From an uncultured Bacteriovoracaceae bacterium (lineage in GTDB: Bacteria; Bdellovibrionota; Bacteriovoracia; Bacteriovoracales; Bacteriovoracaceae): DNA of 64,000 bases. The notes under the pieces are model-generated. The model was not told the DNA's origin. It ran no database searches and saw only the letters and a program-made list of their open reading frames with translations. The stretch spans positions 47,276-111,275 of the forward strand of contig CALHLC010000019.1 of assembly GCA_938034385.1 (NCBI GenBank). Direction: 5' to 3'. Below are positions 8,706 to 19,619 of this stretch, piece after piece (position 1 is the first letter of the stretch; the number at the start of each line of letters is the position of its first letter). Both the position numbers and the translations under genes were made by a program.

Positions 8706-9449
8706 GTGAATAACTTTATAAAGCAAGCTAAGAAAGGGATTTTGGAATTATTATCAGGGCCAATAGAAGATGTTGATCTAAATATCTCTAAGTTTTTAAA
8801 ATCTTTAGCACTCTCTCATGATCTTTATTCTAACTATTCATTTTATTCTGAAGAACAACAAAGTTCTCAATTAGAGGCACCTCTTCTTTTACTAGATCCA
8901 ATCGATGGTACAAGAGAGTTTAGGGCCAAGATTCATGAATGTTGTGTTAGCCTCTCTTTTTTAACATCGTTTAAGCTCAACGATCAAAAAAACATTCACT
9001 GGATATGGAATTTTTTTAATGATGATGAAGTTTTGTTTTATGATAATGCATTTAAAGTTAATTCCTTCTCATCTAGAAATATTCAAAAGAGCAAAAAGTT
9101 ATTAACTTTTATCTCCAGAAGTGATTATGAAAAATATGATCTCTCAAGTTTTTCTTATGATAATATTCAAATCGAGCCTGTGGGAAGTATTGCATATAAG
9201 TTAGCTCTGATGAATGCAGGACTTTGTGACTTTATTATTTCTTTATCTAATAAACATATCTGGGATATTTGTGCTGGGTCAATGTTACTTTCTTTGAAAG
9301 GTTATCAACTTTATATAAATAGTTCAGAGCAGACTCAACTAAATGATAAGTTACTAGCAGGCCCAATGTATTGGATAAAAGATAAAAGTCATAAAAACCT
9401 TATAGAAGGCCTGATAAAAGAAATACAACATCGTAAGTTAAGAATGTGA
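8706..9449 (+). CDS. CysQ/inositol-monophosphatase family phosphatase
   Basis: The 247-residue enzyme belongs to the metal-dependent FIG superfamily. Three metal-site blocks are present: an SEE acidic pair at residues 48-50, DPIDGTREF at 64-72 and IWDICAG near 185-191. The family hydrolyses 3'-phosphoadenosine 5'-phosphate or inositol phosphates. The DPIDGT-REF form and overall length are closest to CysQ, but the substrate is not certain. The start is GTG at 8706; an in-frame TAG sits immediately before it, so no earlier start is possible. Its 3' end overlaps the end of convergent recQ by 12 bases. Confidence 0.75.
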   Translation: MNNFIKQAKKGILELLSGPIEDVDLNISKFLKSLALSHDLYSNYSFYSEEQQSSQLEAPLLLLDPIDGTREFRAKIHECCVSLSFLTSFKLNDQKNIHWIWNFFNDDEVLFYDNAFKVNSFSSRNIQKSKKLLTFISRSDYEKYDLSSFSYDNIQIEPVGSIAYKLALMNAGLCDFIISLSNKHIWDICAGSMLLSLKGYQLYINSSEQTQLNDKLLAGPMYWIKDKSHKNLIEGLIKEIQHRKLRM

Positions 9450-11279
9450 TCTGATGATTTGAAGAAAATCTTTACTGTATTGCTCACACTTTCGTTGTCC
9501 GACTCCATTAACCATTAAAAACTCACTTTTATCTCTTGGTAGAAGCTGACACATATCATGTAAGCTCTTATCTGAGAAAATAATATAAGGAGGAACTCCT
9601 TTGTCAGAAGAGAGGCTTTTCCTTAAGCTTCTTAATTCTTCGAATAAATCACCTCTTCCATGGTTCACTTCTGCTAACTTATTTCTTTTTTTATTCTTAT
9701 TAGAGTCATTGTCTTTTTTATTTCTAATATAGAGATTTTTCTCACCTTTTAAAATCTCTGAACTTTTTGCGGTCAAACAAAGGTTTCTATATTCCCAGTT
9801 TTTTATTGCAATATAACCAGAACTCAACAATTGCCTCAGTAATCTGTTCCAATAGGTTTTAGGTTTATCTGATCCAATACCATGAACTGAAAGTTGATCA
9901 TGTCTTCTCTCAAGTACTTTCGAGTTTTTACTACCTCTTAAAACTTCAATTAAATAATTAGCACCAAAGATTTGACCCGTTCTATAGATACATGAAAGTA
10001 TTTTTTGAGCATTTTCAAGAGCATCAACCTTATCAACTGGATATAAACATACATCACAGTTTCCACACGCTTGTTGAGCCTCTTCTTCAAAGTAACTCAA
10101 AAGATAATTTCTTCGACAGTTAGTCGTTTCACACAGCGTGAGCATTGAATCAAGTTTTGATCTTGCTGATTTTTTATAAGTTTCACTCGCCTCAGTCATT
10201 TCTAACATTTGAGATAACTTAATCACATCTTGAAATCCATAGATCATCCAAGCACTCGATTCAATACCATCCCTACCTGCTCGACCAGTTTCTTGGTAAT
10301 AACTCTCAATACTTTTAGGTAAATCTAAATGGGCCACAAACCTTACATCTGGTCTATTAATTCCCATACCAAAAGCGATGGTCGCAACAATAATCACACA
10401 TTCTTCAGTATTAAATAAATCCTGAGCCTTAGCTTTCACGCTAGAGCTTAATCCAGCATGATAAGCATGAGCATTATGTCCAAGTTTTTGAAGATCTTTA
10501 GTGATCTTTTCTACTTTTTTTCGAGATAAACAATAGACTATACCGGTCTGTCCTGAGTGATTAGCTTTAATAAATTCATCTAATTGCTTTAACTCATTCA
10601 CTCTATCTGTAATAGTATAAGTAATATTAGAGCGATCAAAAGAGGAAACAAACTTTTCATGATCACTCTTGAACTTGAGCTGAGTAACTATATCATTTCT
10701 AGTTCTTGAATCAGCTGTAGCTGTTAAAGCAAGAAAAGGTACATCCGGAAAATAATCTTTCAATTCTCCTAGTCTAATATAATCTTTTCTAAACTCATGC
10801 CCCCATTGAGAAACACAGTGAGCTTCATCTATAGCAATTAAAGAAATATTAAGACCTTTGAAAAAATCTAATAAATAGTTTGATAAAACTCCTTCGGGAG
10901 AAACATAAACAATCTTTACTTCTCCGTCACAAATTTTCTCTTCAATAATTTCTTTTTCATTCCAACTTAATTCAGAGTTCAAATAACAAGCAGGTATTCC
11001 ATTTTCACTCAATTGAGTGACCTGATCTCTCATTAGTGAAATAAGAGGTGAAATAATAATTGAGATTCCTTCAAAGTATAGAGCAGGTAATTGATAGCAG
11101 ACAGACTTCCCACCACCAGTGGGCATTACACCTAAAACATCTCTACCCTCAATCACAGACTCAATGATCATTTTTTGATGTAAACGAAAATCAGAATGAC
11201 CAAACTTTTCTTTTAAAATATTTTTTAATTTTTCAGCTTTCAAATTATGAATAACTATATCAGATTTTATGATATTCAA
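9438..11279 (-). CDS. recQ: ATP-dependent DNA helicase RecQ
   Basis: RecQ is a 3'-5' DNA helicase of recombinational repair. The 613-residue protein has Walker A MPTGGGKS (52-59), a DEAH box (151-154) with the adjacent QWGHEFR aromatic loop, and the HLDLPKSIESYYQETGRAGRDG motif V/VI segment. A four-cysteine zinc site lies near 380-405 (C-E-T-T-N-C and C-G-N-C-D-V-C), followed by a winged-helix RQC region. A C-terminal HRDC domain (about 535-613) makes it full length. The apparent start is TTG at 11279, 20 bases inside the upstream aminotransferase gene. A second in-frame TTG 12 codons later is possible. The overlap implies co-transcription. Confidence 0.93.
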   Translation of the reverse strand: MNIIKSDIVIHNLKAEKLKNILKEKFGHSDFRLHQKMIIESVIEGRDVLGVMPTGGGKSVCYQLPALYFEGISIIISPLISLMRDQVTQLSENGIPACYLNSELSWNEKEIIEEKICDGEVKIVYVSPEGVLSNYLLDFFKGLNISLIAIDEAHCVSQWGHEFRKDYIRLGELKDYFPDVPFLALTATADSRTRNDIVTQLKFKSDHEKFVSSFDRSNITYTITDRVNELKQLDEFIKANHSGQTGIVYCLSRKKVEKITKDLQKLGHNAHAYHAGLSSSVKAKAQDLFNTEECVIIVATIAFGMGINRPDVRFVAHLDLPKSIESYYQETGRAGRDGIESSAWMIYGFQDVIKLSQMLEMTEASETYKKSARSKLDSMLTLCETTNCRRNYLLSYFEEEAQQACGNCDVCLYPVDKVDALENAQKILSCIYRTGQIFGANYLIEVLRGSKNSKVLERRHDQLSVHGIGSDKPKTYWNRLLRQLLSSGYIAIKNWEYRNLCLTAKSSEILKGEKNLYIRNKKDNDSNKNKKRNKLAEVNHGRGDLFEELRSLRKSLSSDKGVPPYIIFSDKSLHDMCQLLPRDKSEFLMVNGVGQRKCEQYSKDFLQIIRSHS

Positions 11280-12339
11280 GAACCGATTCTATGACTTTTT
11301 TCTGATCTGAGATTTCCAAATATGGATGCATTGGCAGACTAACAACTCTATCAGATGCTCTTTGAGAGTTTTCAAAATTTAAATGGTAAAAACTTTCAGC
11401 TTCATATACAGGTTGTTTATTTAGAGGACTTGGATAATGGACAGCAGTCGGGATTGATTTAGAACTCATAAATTCTCTAAACTTTTCTCTATTATCAACC
11501 TCTATAGTAAATTGAGCATAGACACAAGTATTATGCTCTTCAACATGCATAATTTGTACTCCTTCTAGCCCCTCATAGTATCTTTTAGCAACCAATTGTC
11601 TTTGCTTAACCTCTTCTGGAAAAATTTTCAACTTTTCTTCAATGACAGCTGCTTGAATACTATCGCACCTTCCATTTATTCCAATACGTGTATGATGATA
11701 TCTTTTTTCAGAGCCGTGTTCTTTCAACTCTCTTATAGCTAATGCGTGGCTACTATTATTAGTAAATAATGCTCCCGCATCTCCATAAGCTCCTAAAGGC
11801 TTAGCTGGAAAAAAACTAGTTCCACCAAAGCTTGATAATCCACAAGACATTTTATTTTTATAAGTTGCACCAAAGCTTTGTGCGCCATCCTCAATAATAG
11901 GCAAACCAAACTGTTCTAATTGATCTATATCAACACATTGTCCATAAAGGCTTACCGGCATAATGGCTTTTGTTTTTTTAGTTATAAGACTCTCAACCTT
12001 AGAAATATCCATTAAGTAAGTTTTTGGATCAATATCGCAAAAAACCGGTGTTGCTCCAGCAAGGTTTACGACTTCACTTGTAGCATAAAAACTAAAAGCT
12101 GGGACTATAACCTCATCACCCGCTCCAATTCCAAGTGCAAGTAAAGGTAAAAAAATAGCATCTGTCCCACTGGCCAATAAAACACAATGATCTACTCCTA
12201 CAAACTGAGCCAGCTTCTTTTCACAACTTTTAACCTCTGGGCCATTTATATACATCCCATGTTCAAGAACTGTATGAATTCTATCCTTTATATCTGATTC
12301 GATTTTTCTATATTGTGTATTGAGATCAATAAATTTCAT
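11260..12339 (-). CDS. DegT/DnrJ/EryC1/StrS-family PLP aminotransferase
   Basis: The 359-residue enzyme is a sugar aminotransferase that should convert a keto-nucleotide sugar to an amino sugar. Visible marks are ASGTDAI (57-63) for phosphate binding, EDGAQSFGA (150-158) with the pyridine-pairing aspartate D151, and the Schiff-base lysine in FFPAKPLG (K180). A good AAAGGA lies 7 bases before the ATG. It may serve the nearby glycan locus, although it sits between a lipoprotein gene and recQ. The particular sugar substrate cannot be read from the sequence. Confidence 0.88.
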   Translation of the reverse strand: MKFIDLNTQYRKIESDIKDRIHTVLEHGMYINGPEVKSCEKKLAQFVGVDHCVLLASGTDAIFLPLLALGIGAGDEVIVPAFSFYATSEVVNLAGATPVFCDIDPKTYLMDISKVESLITKKTKAIMPVSLYGQCVDIDQLEQFGLPIIEDGAQSFGATYKNKMSCGLSSFGGTSFFPAKPLGAYGDAGALFTNNSSHALAIRELKEHGSEKRYHHTRIGINGRCDSIQAAVIEEKLKIFPEEVKQRQLVAKRYYEGLEGVQIMHVEEHNTCVYAQFTIEVDNREKFREFMSSKSIPTAVHYPSPLNKQPVYEAESFYHLNFENSQRASDRVVSLPMHPYLEISDQKKVIESVLEYHKI

Positions 12340-12401
12340 TCTATTATCCTTTAAATTTTAAAACATTTTAGCATGAATGATTTAAATTGAATAATAGCTC
12401 A

Positions 12402-14174
12402 TTATTTTAACTTTTTATTATCTTTTCCCTTTTCTTCTTCTGACTCTCCATCATCTTCTTTAGGGGGAAACTTCCCTTTAGCAAAAAAGATCCCATACTT
12501 ATTTTTTGAAACTTCTCCCGATTCAGGCAAGGAATATTTCATATTTTTAATATTCCCAATAAAGTTTATCTCTCCTGTTTTATCAAAATGTGTTTTTATT
12601 ATATAAAACTTTTCATTGCTGACAGATTTATATTCAACTTTACTAATCTCCACTCTTCGATCCAACATTCCTTCAAGGTCTTCACTCTTTCTATCTTTAG
12701 TTAGAATTATTGGACGATAAGAAACTAAATCCTCGGGATCTTTTAAAGAAATAGTCACCTCAGAGATATCATTGTTAAAAAAATCTTTAATGTAGAAGTT
12801 TAATTTTCCTCTTTCAATATTTTTGGTACATGTAAATACAAGTTTATCAACAGAAGAAAGTGATATTGGATATAAAGCACTTACTTGACCTTCGGCTAAA
12901 CCTCCACAATTATAAGATCCAAGTCCTTCAAACTTATATTCGAAAACGCTTCTCTTTAAGTCTGACTTATCAATCTTTATTTTAAAATTACTACTAGAGG
13001 TTCTTGTTTGAAAATTTGACATCAGTTGGGATTCACCAACATATCTAAAACTAAAACGAGGAGGGCTTGCAACTTCTGGTAAATTTAAATCTATTTCTAT
13101 TTCCAACAAGTCACTTTTAACTTTTTCATTGGCCAGTCTTATCATTTCACCTTCAATTAAAAAAATAGATCCATCCTTCATTAGCTTTTTAGAAACATCA
13201 TATGTACTGTTTCCACTAATTGTTTCATAGTCTTTCTCTATGCCTGCAGTTTCTAAGTTTTCAAATCTTGGCTTGATAGCACATATTAAAGATTCTCCAT
13301 TCATTGATTCTAACTTTGATTTCAAATATACATAACTACTAGAGTACTTCTTACAAATTTCTCGTTTGTGTTCAATCTCTAATGGGCATCCTTGACTAAA
13401 GGGCTTTCCAGATAATTCTATACAAGAGTTTCCATCTTTGGTTTCACCTTCATCAATATTTTTCACCCCATCATTATCAAAATCGGCTTCATTAAATTGT
13501 TCTTTGCTACACCCATTTGCAAGGTCTACTTCCTCTGCTCCTTCTGGTGTAGCTGGACATTTATCTTTATCATTTTCGACCCCATCATTATCAATGTCAT
13601 CAGGGTTTGTATTATCTGCAAGATCTTCCTCTGAGCAACCTGTCTCGGGATCAACTGTTTGGCCTGGCTTCGTTCCAGGACAACTATCATCATTGTTCAA
13701 GACTCCATCTCCGTCTAAATCCATTAACTTATTCCATTCCTCTAATGAACAGCCAAATTTATGAATCTCCACTCCTTCAGGAGTACTTGGACAAAGAGTA
13801 TCAATTTCATCTGGAAATCCATCACCGTCAGAGTCAATTTCAACTTCAGCGGCTTCAACTTCTCCAACCCAATACATTTGTGATTCAGCAGCTCTTCTTT
13901 CTAGGATGATATTTTTGGAACTATCTGTTGGATCTTCTATTATTTTTTGACTTTGATAATCACAGCTCCCTACGATACATTCAGGTCTATGATCAACGCA
14001 GACAATTAAGTCATCTACAAGTAAATTAAGAGAGGAATAATAATCTTTTCCAGTTAACTCCTGGCAAGATTTTGCTTTTGCACTACTAATACAACTTGCA
14101 TTCTCATCTCCACACCTATCCTTACTGCATGAAAAAATACTTAAAAGAGTTAGTACCAATATAAATGAACGCAT
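12402..14174 (-). CDS. Lipoprotein with thrombospondin type 3-like calcium repeats
   Basis: The 590-residue protein has a lipoprotein signal (LSIFSC, predicted lipidated C16) and should be anchored in the envelope. Residues 110-265 hold four D-x-D-x-D-G repeats (DSDGDGFPDEID, DLDGDGVLNNDD, DIDNDGVENDKD, DFDNDGVKNIDE). Each of the first three is followed by a cysteine-bearing CPxTxxG segment, as in thrombospondin type 3 repeats that bind calcium in OmpA-like proteins. No OmpA peptidoglycan-binding domain follows. The C-terminal 300 residues are unassigned, probably beta-rich, and end in a lysine/glutamate-rich tail. A strong GGGGGAAGGA precedes the ATG. Confidence 0.7.
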   Translation of the reverse strand: MRSFILVLTLLSIFSCSKDRCGDENASCISSAKAKSCQELTGKDYYSSLNLLVDDLIVCVDHRPECIVGSCDYQSQKIIEDPTDSSKNIILERRAAESQMYWVGEVEAAEVEIDSDGDGFPDEIDTLCPSTPEGVEIHKFGCSLEEWNKLMDLDGDGVLNNDDSCPGTKPGQTVDPETGCSEEDLADNTNPDDIDNDGVENDKDKCPATPEGAEEVDLANGCSKEQFNEADFDNDGVKNIDEGETKDGNSCIELSGKPFSQGCPLEIEHKREICKKYSSSYVYLKSKLESMNGESLICAIKPRFENLETAGIEKDYETISGNSTYDVSKKLMKDGSIFLIEGEMIRLANEKVKSDLLEIEIDLNLPEVASPPRFSFRYVGESQLMSNFQTRTSSSNFKIKIDKSDLKRSVFEYKFEGLGSYNCGGLAEGQVSALYPISLSSVDKLVFTCTKNIERGKLNFYIKDFFNNDISEVTISLKDPEDLVSYRPIILTKDRKSEDLEGMLDRRVEISKVEYKSVSNEKFYIIKTHFDKTGEINFIGNIKNMKYSLPESGEVSKNKYGIFFAKGKFPPKEDDGESEEEKGKDNKKLK

Positions 14175-14344
14175 AATCCTTCCCCCCGGTTAGATTCTTA
14201 TATTTTAAAAGAAGTACGTAGGTGCTAGAGAGTCAAATAGCATAAAACTAATAATTTCAAGTGCTTAAATATTATAAAAATAATAATGAATGCCTACAAA
14301 AGTGCTCATATCGATATTTAAGTTGATTTTTTTGTACTAGATAT

Positions 14345-17300
14345 TTATAAATTATTTTGCAACCATTTATGGTTTACTTCAATTGATTCATCTCTTCTTA
14401 AAGAGAGGTCTTTTAATTGATCTTCTCCTATCATCCCGACATTAAAATATCGTGATTGAGGATGAGAGAAATACCAGCCTGAGACACTTGACCCTGGTGT
14501 CATTGCCATCGACTCGGTTAGTTCAACCCCTATCGCTTCTTTAGAGTTAAGCAACTTAAAGATTTTCTCTTTTGATCTATGATCAGGGCAAGCGGCATAT
14601 CCTGGAGCAGGCCTAATACCTTGATATTTTTCTCGAATAAGTTCTTCCTTACTAAGATCTTCTTTGCAATATCCCCAATAGTCAGTTCTTACAAGTTCAT
14701 GAAGTTTTTCAGCATAAGCCTCAGCAAGTCTATCAGCTAAGGCCTTAACCATAATAGAATTATAGTCATCTCCATCTAGCTCATATTCTTTAGCAATATC
14801 ATCTCCCTCTGATCCCGAGGTAACAACAAACATTCCTATAAAATCTTCCTTGGGAGAGATGAAATCAGCAAGGCATAAGTTCTTTGAATCAGATTGAGTC
14901 ATTTTCTTTTGCGCCCTAAGCATGTGAAAAGTTTCCTGACACTTATCTAAAACAATATCTTCTGCTTGAGAATGAGCGTTATAAAATCCAATTACAGCTT
15001 TAGGAGTAAGCAGCTCTTCACTGATAATTCGATCAAGAATTATATGTGCATCAGCCAATAACTTCTTTGCCTCTTCTCCGTAAACTTTATCTTCTAAAAT
15101 CTTAGGATAAGTCCCCCTCATTCTCCATGTCATAAAAAAGGGAGACCAATCAATATATGGAACTAGTTCATTTACCTTTATATCATCAATAACCCTAGAT
15201 CCTAAAAAGCTAGGTTGGTCTGGAGTATATTTTTCCCAATCTATTTTTATTTTATTCTCTCTCGCTTGATCAAAGCTTAGAAGCACTTGAGTCTCCTTAC
15301 TAGCAAGATATTTTATTCTCATCTGCTCATAAGATTGTTTTGTTTCTAAAATGAAATTCTCACTCTTATCTATACTTAATATATCACTTACTATCGGAAC
15401 TGATCGAGACGCATCTACGACGTGAACGACTGAACTAGTAATACTAGGATCTATCTTAACTGCCGTATGAATTTTAGAAGTTGTTGCTCCTCCAATTAAA
15501 AGAGGAGTTTTTATTTTTCTTCTCTCCATTTCTTTTGCGACAAAAACCATTTCATCTAAAGAAGGAGTTATCAGCCCACTTAATCCAATAATATCAACAT
15601 CTTCTTCTTGTGCTTTCTCAAGGATTTTATCACAAGTCACCATGACTCCAAGATCAATGACATCATAATTATTACAAGCAAGTACAACACCAACTATATT
15701 TTTCCCAATATCATGAACATCACCTTTAACAGTCGCTAATAAAATCTTTCCTTTTTTCTTCACCGCTTTCTTAGATGCATCATTTAAATAAGGTTCCAAG
15801 ACCATCACTGATTTTTTCATGACTCGTGCACTCTTTACAACTTGAGGCAAAAACATTTTCCCGGCACCAAAAAGATCACCCACAACACTCATCCCACTCA
15901 TTAAAGGACCTTCAATCACTTTAATAGGTTCAACATACTTCTCCAGGGCTTCCATCGTGTCAGCTTCAATATGATCAATAATCCCTTTCACTAGAGCATG
16001 CTCTAATCTTTTCTCAAGACTAAGTTGTCTCCATTCATCATTTTTCTTCCCAAGTTTTTTTTCTTGAGTTAACCCTTGGGAAAATTCAACTAAATTCTCA
16101 GTAGCATCGGGATTTCTATTAAAGAGAACATCATCAACTTTTTCTAATAAATCTTTTGGAATATCTTCATAAACTGTAATCATATTAGGATTTAATATCC
16201 CCATATCCATTCCAGCTTTAGTAGCATGATAAAGAAAGGAAGAATGCATCGCTTCTCTTACAACATTATTTCCTCTAAAAGAAAAAGATAAATTACTAAC
16301 TCCTCCACTTACTTTAGCATGTGGAAGGTTTGCTTTTATCCAGCGACAAGCATTTATAAAATGAATAGCATAATCATTATGTTCCTCTATTCCTGTTCCT
16401 ATTGCTAAAATATTGGGATCAAAAATAATTGCTTCAGGAGGAAATTTCACTTTTTCAACTAAAACTTTATAGGCCCTTTCACATATCTCAATTTTTCTAT
16501 CAAAAGTATCAGCTTGTCCTTGTTCATCAAAGGCCATCACTATGACATTTGCTCCATATTTCTTGACCAGTTCAGCTTTTTCTATAAATTCTTTCTCACC
16601 TTCTTTTAAGGAGATAGAATTTACAACACCACGGCCTTGTAAACACTTAAGGCCTTCTTCTATGACTTCCCACTTTGAAGAATCCACCATAATTGGAATC
16701 TTACTTATATCTGGTTCACTACCAATGAGATTAAGAAATTCTCTCATCATCCCTTGAGAGTCAATCATCCCTTCATCCATATTAACATCTAGAATTTGAG
16801 CTCCACCTTCGACTTGATCTCTAGCAACGCTTAAAGCTTTTTCTAGTTCATTATTTTCTATTAAAGTTCTAAACCTTTTTGAACCAGTAACATTTGTTCT
16901 TTCTCCAACATTTATAAAGTTAGACTTTTCAAAAACTAAAAGTGGTTCTAAACCACTGGCCTTAAAGCTCGATGTTTCTTCTATGGGTGTTCTTGGCTTG
17001 AAATTTTTTGCAATATCAGCAATCACTCTAATATGCTCATCAGTTGTACCACAACAACCACCTACTATATTTAGTGACTTTGACTCTAATAAATCTTTTA
17101 TGATCTCTCCCATCATTTCAGGGGTATGATCATATTCACCCATTTCATTTGGAAGACCAGCATTAGGATAAGCAGATGTATAAAAATGAGCGTCTTCTGC
17201 CAACTCTCTAATATAAGGTTTCATTTTATCAGCACCAAAGGCACAATTCACACCTATGGATAACAAAGGAAAGTGAGAAACTGAATACATGAATGCTTTT

Positions 17301-17998
17301 AAGGTTTGGCCTGATAAAACTCTTCCACTATCATCAGTAATAGTTCCTGAAACCATAACTGGTAGTTCTATATTTTGCTCAGAAAAATAATCATAAATAG
17401 CTTTCAGTGCAGCTTTAGAATTAAGTGTATCAAAGATTGTTTCTACTAAGAGAAGATCTACCCCACCATCAATCAACGCCTTGGTTTGTTCTTTATAGGC
17501 AATATAAAGTTCATCAAAGTCTATTGCTCTAAAGCCTGGTCGATTAACGTCAGGAGAAAGGGATGCAGTTTTATTTGTGGGACCAATTGAGCCTGCTACC
17601 CATCTTGGTCTTTCTGGTGTGGAAAATTTATCGGCAACCTTTCTAGCAATCTTAGCTGATTCAAGATTCATCTCTACAGCTAGTCCCTCCATTTCGTAAT
17701 CACCCATAGAAATGGTAGTTGCACTAAAAGTGTTTGTTTCGATAATATCTGCACCAGCTTCTAGATAAGCACTGTGAATCTCTTCAATGATTCTTGGATT
17801 ACTTAAAGAAAGTAAATCGTTATTTCCTTTTAGGTTTAGATGATAATCTTTAAATCTAGAGCCACGATAATCTTCTTCTTCCAGCTTATATCGCTGAATC
17901 ATAGTCCCCATTGCTCCATCAATAATAAGAACTCTATCTTTTAAATGCCTTTGTATTTCAAACATTAAGAAGGAGTTTACTTTATTGGCAATGATCAA
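14345..17998 (-). CDS. metH: Cobalamin-dependent methionine synthase
   Basis: MetH methylates homocysteine to methionine using methyl-cobalamin and methyltetrahydrofolate. All modules are present in 1217 residues. The homocysteine/zinc domain has GVNCAFG near 250 and GGCCGTT near 315. The pterin-binding domain starts at about 340 ([12 protein letters not shown]). The cap is at about 650-740. The cobalamin domain has the DxHxxG cobalt-ligating motif (DVHDIGKN, about 760-767). The SAM-binding reactivation domain is at about 900-1217 ([12 protein letters not shown]). The ATG at 17998 and one 11 codons later are both plausible; neither has a clear ribosome binding site. It is transcribed alone, divergent from mgtE. 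Confidence 0.95.
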   Translation of the reverse strand: MIIANKVNSFLMFEIQRHLKDRVLIIDGAMGTMIQRYKLEEEDYRGSRFKDYHLNLKGNNDLLSLSNPRIIEEIHSAYLEAGADIIETNTFSATTISMGDYEMEGLAVEMNLESAKIARKVADKFSTPERPRWVAGSIGPTNKTASLSPDVNRPGFRAIDFDELYIAYKEQTKALIDGGVDLLLVETIFDTLNSKAALKAIYDYFSEQNIELPVMVSGTITDDSGRVLSGQTLKAFMYSVSHFPLLSIGVNCAFGADKMKPYIRELAEDAHFYTSAYPNAGLPNEMGEYDHTPEMMGEIIKDLLESKSLNIVGGCCGTTDEHIRVIADIAKNFKPRTPIEETSSFKASGLEPLLVFEKSNFINVGERTNVTGSKRFRTLIENNELEKALSVARDQVEGGAQILDVNMDEGMIDSQGMMREFLNLIGSEPDISKIPIMVDSSKWEVIEEGLKCLQGRGVVNSISLKEGEKEFIEKAELVKKYGANVIVMAFDEQGQADTFDRKIEICERAYKVLVEKVKFPPEAIIFDPNILAIGTGIEEHNDYAIHFINACRWIKANLPHAKVSGGVSNLSFSFRGNNVVREAMHSSFLYHATKAGMDMGILNPNMITVYEDIPKDLLEKVDDVLFNRNPDATENLVEFSQGLTQEKKLGKKNDEWRQLSLEKRLEHALVKGIIDHIEADTMEALEKYVEPIKVIEGPLMSGMSVVGDLFGAGKMFLPQVVKSARVMKKSVMVLEPYLNDASKKAVKKKGKILLATVKGDVHDIGKNIVGVVLACNNYDVIDLGVMVTCDKILEKAQEEDVDIIGLSGLITPSLDEMVFVAKEMERRKIKTPLLIGGATTSKIHTAVKIDPSITSSVVHVVDASRSVPIVSDILSIDKSENFILETKQSYEQMRIKYLASKETQVLLSFDQARENKIKIDWEKYTPDQPSFLGSRVIDDIKVNELVPYIDWSPFFMTWRMRGTYPKILEDKVYGEEAKKLLADAHIILDRIISEELLTPKAVIGFYNAHSQAEDIVLDKCQETFHMLRAQKKMTQSDSKNLCLADFISPKEDFIGMFVVTSGSEGDDIAKEYELDGDDYNSIMVKALADRLAEAYAEKLHELVRTDYWGYCKEDLSKEELIREKYQGIRPAPGYAACPDHRSKEKIFKLLNSKEAIGVELTESMAMTPGSSVSGWYFSHPQSRYFNVGMIGEDQLKDLSLRRDESIEVNHKWLQNNL

Positions 17999-18036
17999 TA
18001 AAGCTAAAAGAGCTGATATTTAGTACATTCTTATAT

Positions 18037-18068
18037 AAAAAGATTAGATATTCACCTGCATAATCTAA
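18037..18068 (-). promoter_or_regulatory. Weak hairpin plus T-run in the metH leader
   Basis: Read in the metH direction, arms TTAGAT (18063-18068) and ATCTAA (18044-18049) can pair and are followed by a T5 run (18037-18041). The layout is terminator- or attenuator-like and lies about 40-70 bases upstream of the metH start. The stem is short and AT-rich, so it may be chance. Confidence 0.2.
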
Positions 18069-18118
18069 CGAATTCAATAATATCAACTTTCCACTCATTT
18101 TATCATTTGAGACAAATC

Positions 18119-18134
18119 AACTCTCTAGAGAGTT
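18119..18134. promoter_or_regulatory. Perfect 16-bp palindrome between metH and mgtE
   Basis: AACTCTCTAGAGAGTT is fully self-complementary and lies in the divergent intergenic region, about 120 bases upstream of metH and 71 upstream of mgtE. It has the shape of a dimeric repressor operator. No regulator is identified, and one such palindrome is expected by chance in a window this size. Confidence 0.3.
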
Positions 18135-18204
18135 CATACATAAAAATTAGCTTAGTCATTCAGTATACTTATATGCCCTAATATTCATTCTAGATTTATC
18201 TGAT

Positions 18205-19617
18205 ATGATAGACCTAGAAGAAAGAGTTATGGAAAATAAAGAAGTTACTGAAGATTCAACTCTTCTCGAAGCACTTGAGCTTCAAGGAGACATAAAGAAA
18301 CTAACGGAAATGTTAGAAGAAATGCCTACGGCAAAAGCTGTAGATTTTTTAAGTACTAAAGAAACTGAAGAGATTATAAAATACCTCTTGCCTCTAAAAC
18401 TTGAAGAAAAAGGTAGAATCATATCAGAAATTGATATTGAAACTATCATTGATATGTTTAGATCTCTTGAGAAACCAAAGTTTGCTAGTATTTATAAACA
18501 TATTTCCTCAGATGTTAGAGCTGATATTTACAAAGAGCTCTCTTTGAATGAGCAAAATGAATTTCTTCCTTTTCTAGATAAGAAAATTAGAGAAGATGTT
18601 ATCACTTTAAGCTCTTATCCTTCAGAAACGGCCGGTGGAATCATGACCACTGACTTTGCTACAATTTTAATAGAAATGAGTGCTCAAGAAGCACTTGCTA
18701 AACTTCGATCAGATGCTCCATCTAAAAAGATGATTTATTATCTATATGTAGTTAACGAGTCAATGAAAATGCAAGGTATCCTTACTTTAAAAGATCTCTT
18801 GTTTTCTGATCCTAAAGCTAAAATTAAAGATCTTATTAGTGAGTTTGTTATTTATGCTGAATTATCTGAAGATCAAGAGTCAGTAGCCAAAAAAATTGAA
18901 AAGTATGATCTTGTTGCAATTCCTGTTTTAAATGCATACCAACAACTAGTTGGAATAGTTCATCATGATGACGCAATGGATGTCTTGCGAGCAGAGCAAA
19001 CTGAAGATATGGAAAAGTTCATGGGAATTGTTCCCACTGAAGATAATCTCTCTTATATGGAGACAAACACTTTTTATCATTTTAAAAAAAGAGTTTTTTG
19101 GATACTTGGACTGGCTGCGATTGGATTAATTTCTGGAATTATTGTCCATAAGTTTGAAGATACTCTTTCAAGTTTGATGATTCTGGCTTTATACATGCCT
19201 ATGATGGCCGCAACTGGAGGTAACTCAGGCTCCCAAGCTGCCACAGTTGTAATACGTGCCATGGCCCTTGGAGAAATAAAAGACTCTCAATGGATGAAAA
19301 TTATTTTAAAAGAAACTAAAATTTCCATAATGCTATCCATATGTGTCGCTCTGCTTGTATTTTTAAATATTGCTTTCTTAAGTGATCATGTTCATATCCC
19401 CGAAGGTCTCTCGTACTTTAAAATTGGCTATTATATTTCTCTGGCAATTGCTCTTCAAGTAATTACATCAGCAATGATAGGAACTGCACTTCCACTACTC
19501 GTAAAAAAAATGGGCGGAGATCCAGCTGTTGCTGCAAGTCCTGCTATTACAACTTTTGTAGATATCACTGGTTTATTAATTTATTTCGGGATTGTTTCTT
19601 ACGCTCTTGCAATTTAG
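18205..19617 (+). CDS. mgtE: Magnesium transporter MgtE
   Basis: MgtE is a Mg2+-gated inner-membrane Mg2+ channel. The 470-residue protein has the expected order: an N-terminal helical domain (residues 20-130), a tandem CBS region (about 140-265), a connecting helix, and five transmembrane helices (about 295-470). The family signature GGNSGSQAATVVIRAMALGE lies near 338-357. The most upstream ATG is used here; an ATG at 18229 with AAGAAAGAG before it is an alternative that would shorten the protein by 8 residues. The convergent Crp-family gene begins 2 bases after its stop. Confidence 0.92.
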   Translation: MIDLEERVMENKEVTEDSTLLEALELQGDIKKLTEMLEEMPTAKAVDFLSTKETEEIIKYLLPLKLEEKGRIISEIDIETIIDMFRSLEKPKFASIYKHISSDVRADIYKELSLNEQNEFLPFLDKKIREDVITLSSYPSETAGGIMTTDFATILIEMSAQEALAKLRSDAPSKKMIYYLYVVNESMKMQGILTLKDLLFSDPKAKIKDLISEFVIYAELSEDQESVAKKIEKYDLVAIPVLNAYQQLVGIVHHDDAMDVLRAEQTEDMEKFMGIVPTEDNLSYMETNTFYHFKKRVFWILGLAAIGLISGIIVHKFEDTLSSLMILALYMPMMAATGGNSGSQAATVVIRAMALGEIKDSQWMKIILKETKISIMLSICVALLVFLNIAFLSDHVHIPEGLSYFKIGYYISLAIALQVITSAMIGTALPLLVKKMGGDPAVAASPAITTFVDITGLLIYFGIVSYALAI

Positions 19618-19619
19618 CT

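Noticed and set aside
13438..13909. Rightward open frames over the TSP3-repeat gene
   Set aside because: They are mirror frames of the D-x-D-x-D-G repeats, with no ribosome binding site and atypical composition.
18000..18200. Cobalamin riboswitch upstream of metH
   Set aside because: A GGTGAA-like fragment occurs, but the conserved GCCACTG and remaining core elements are missing on the metH strand.
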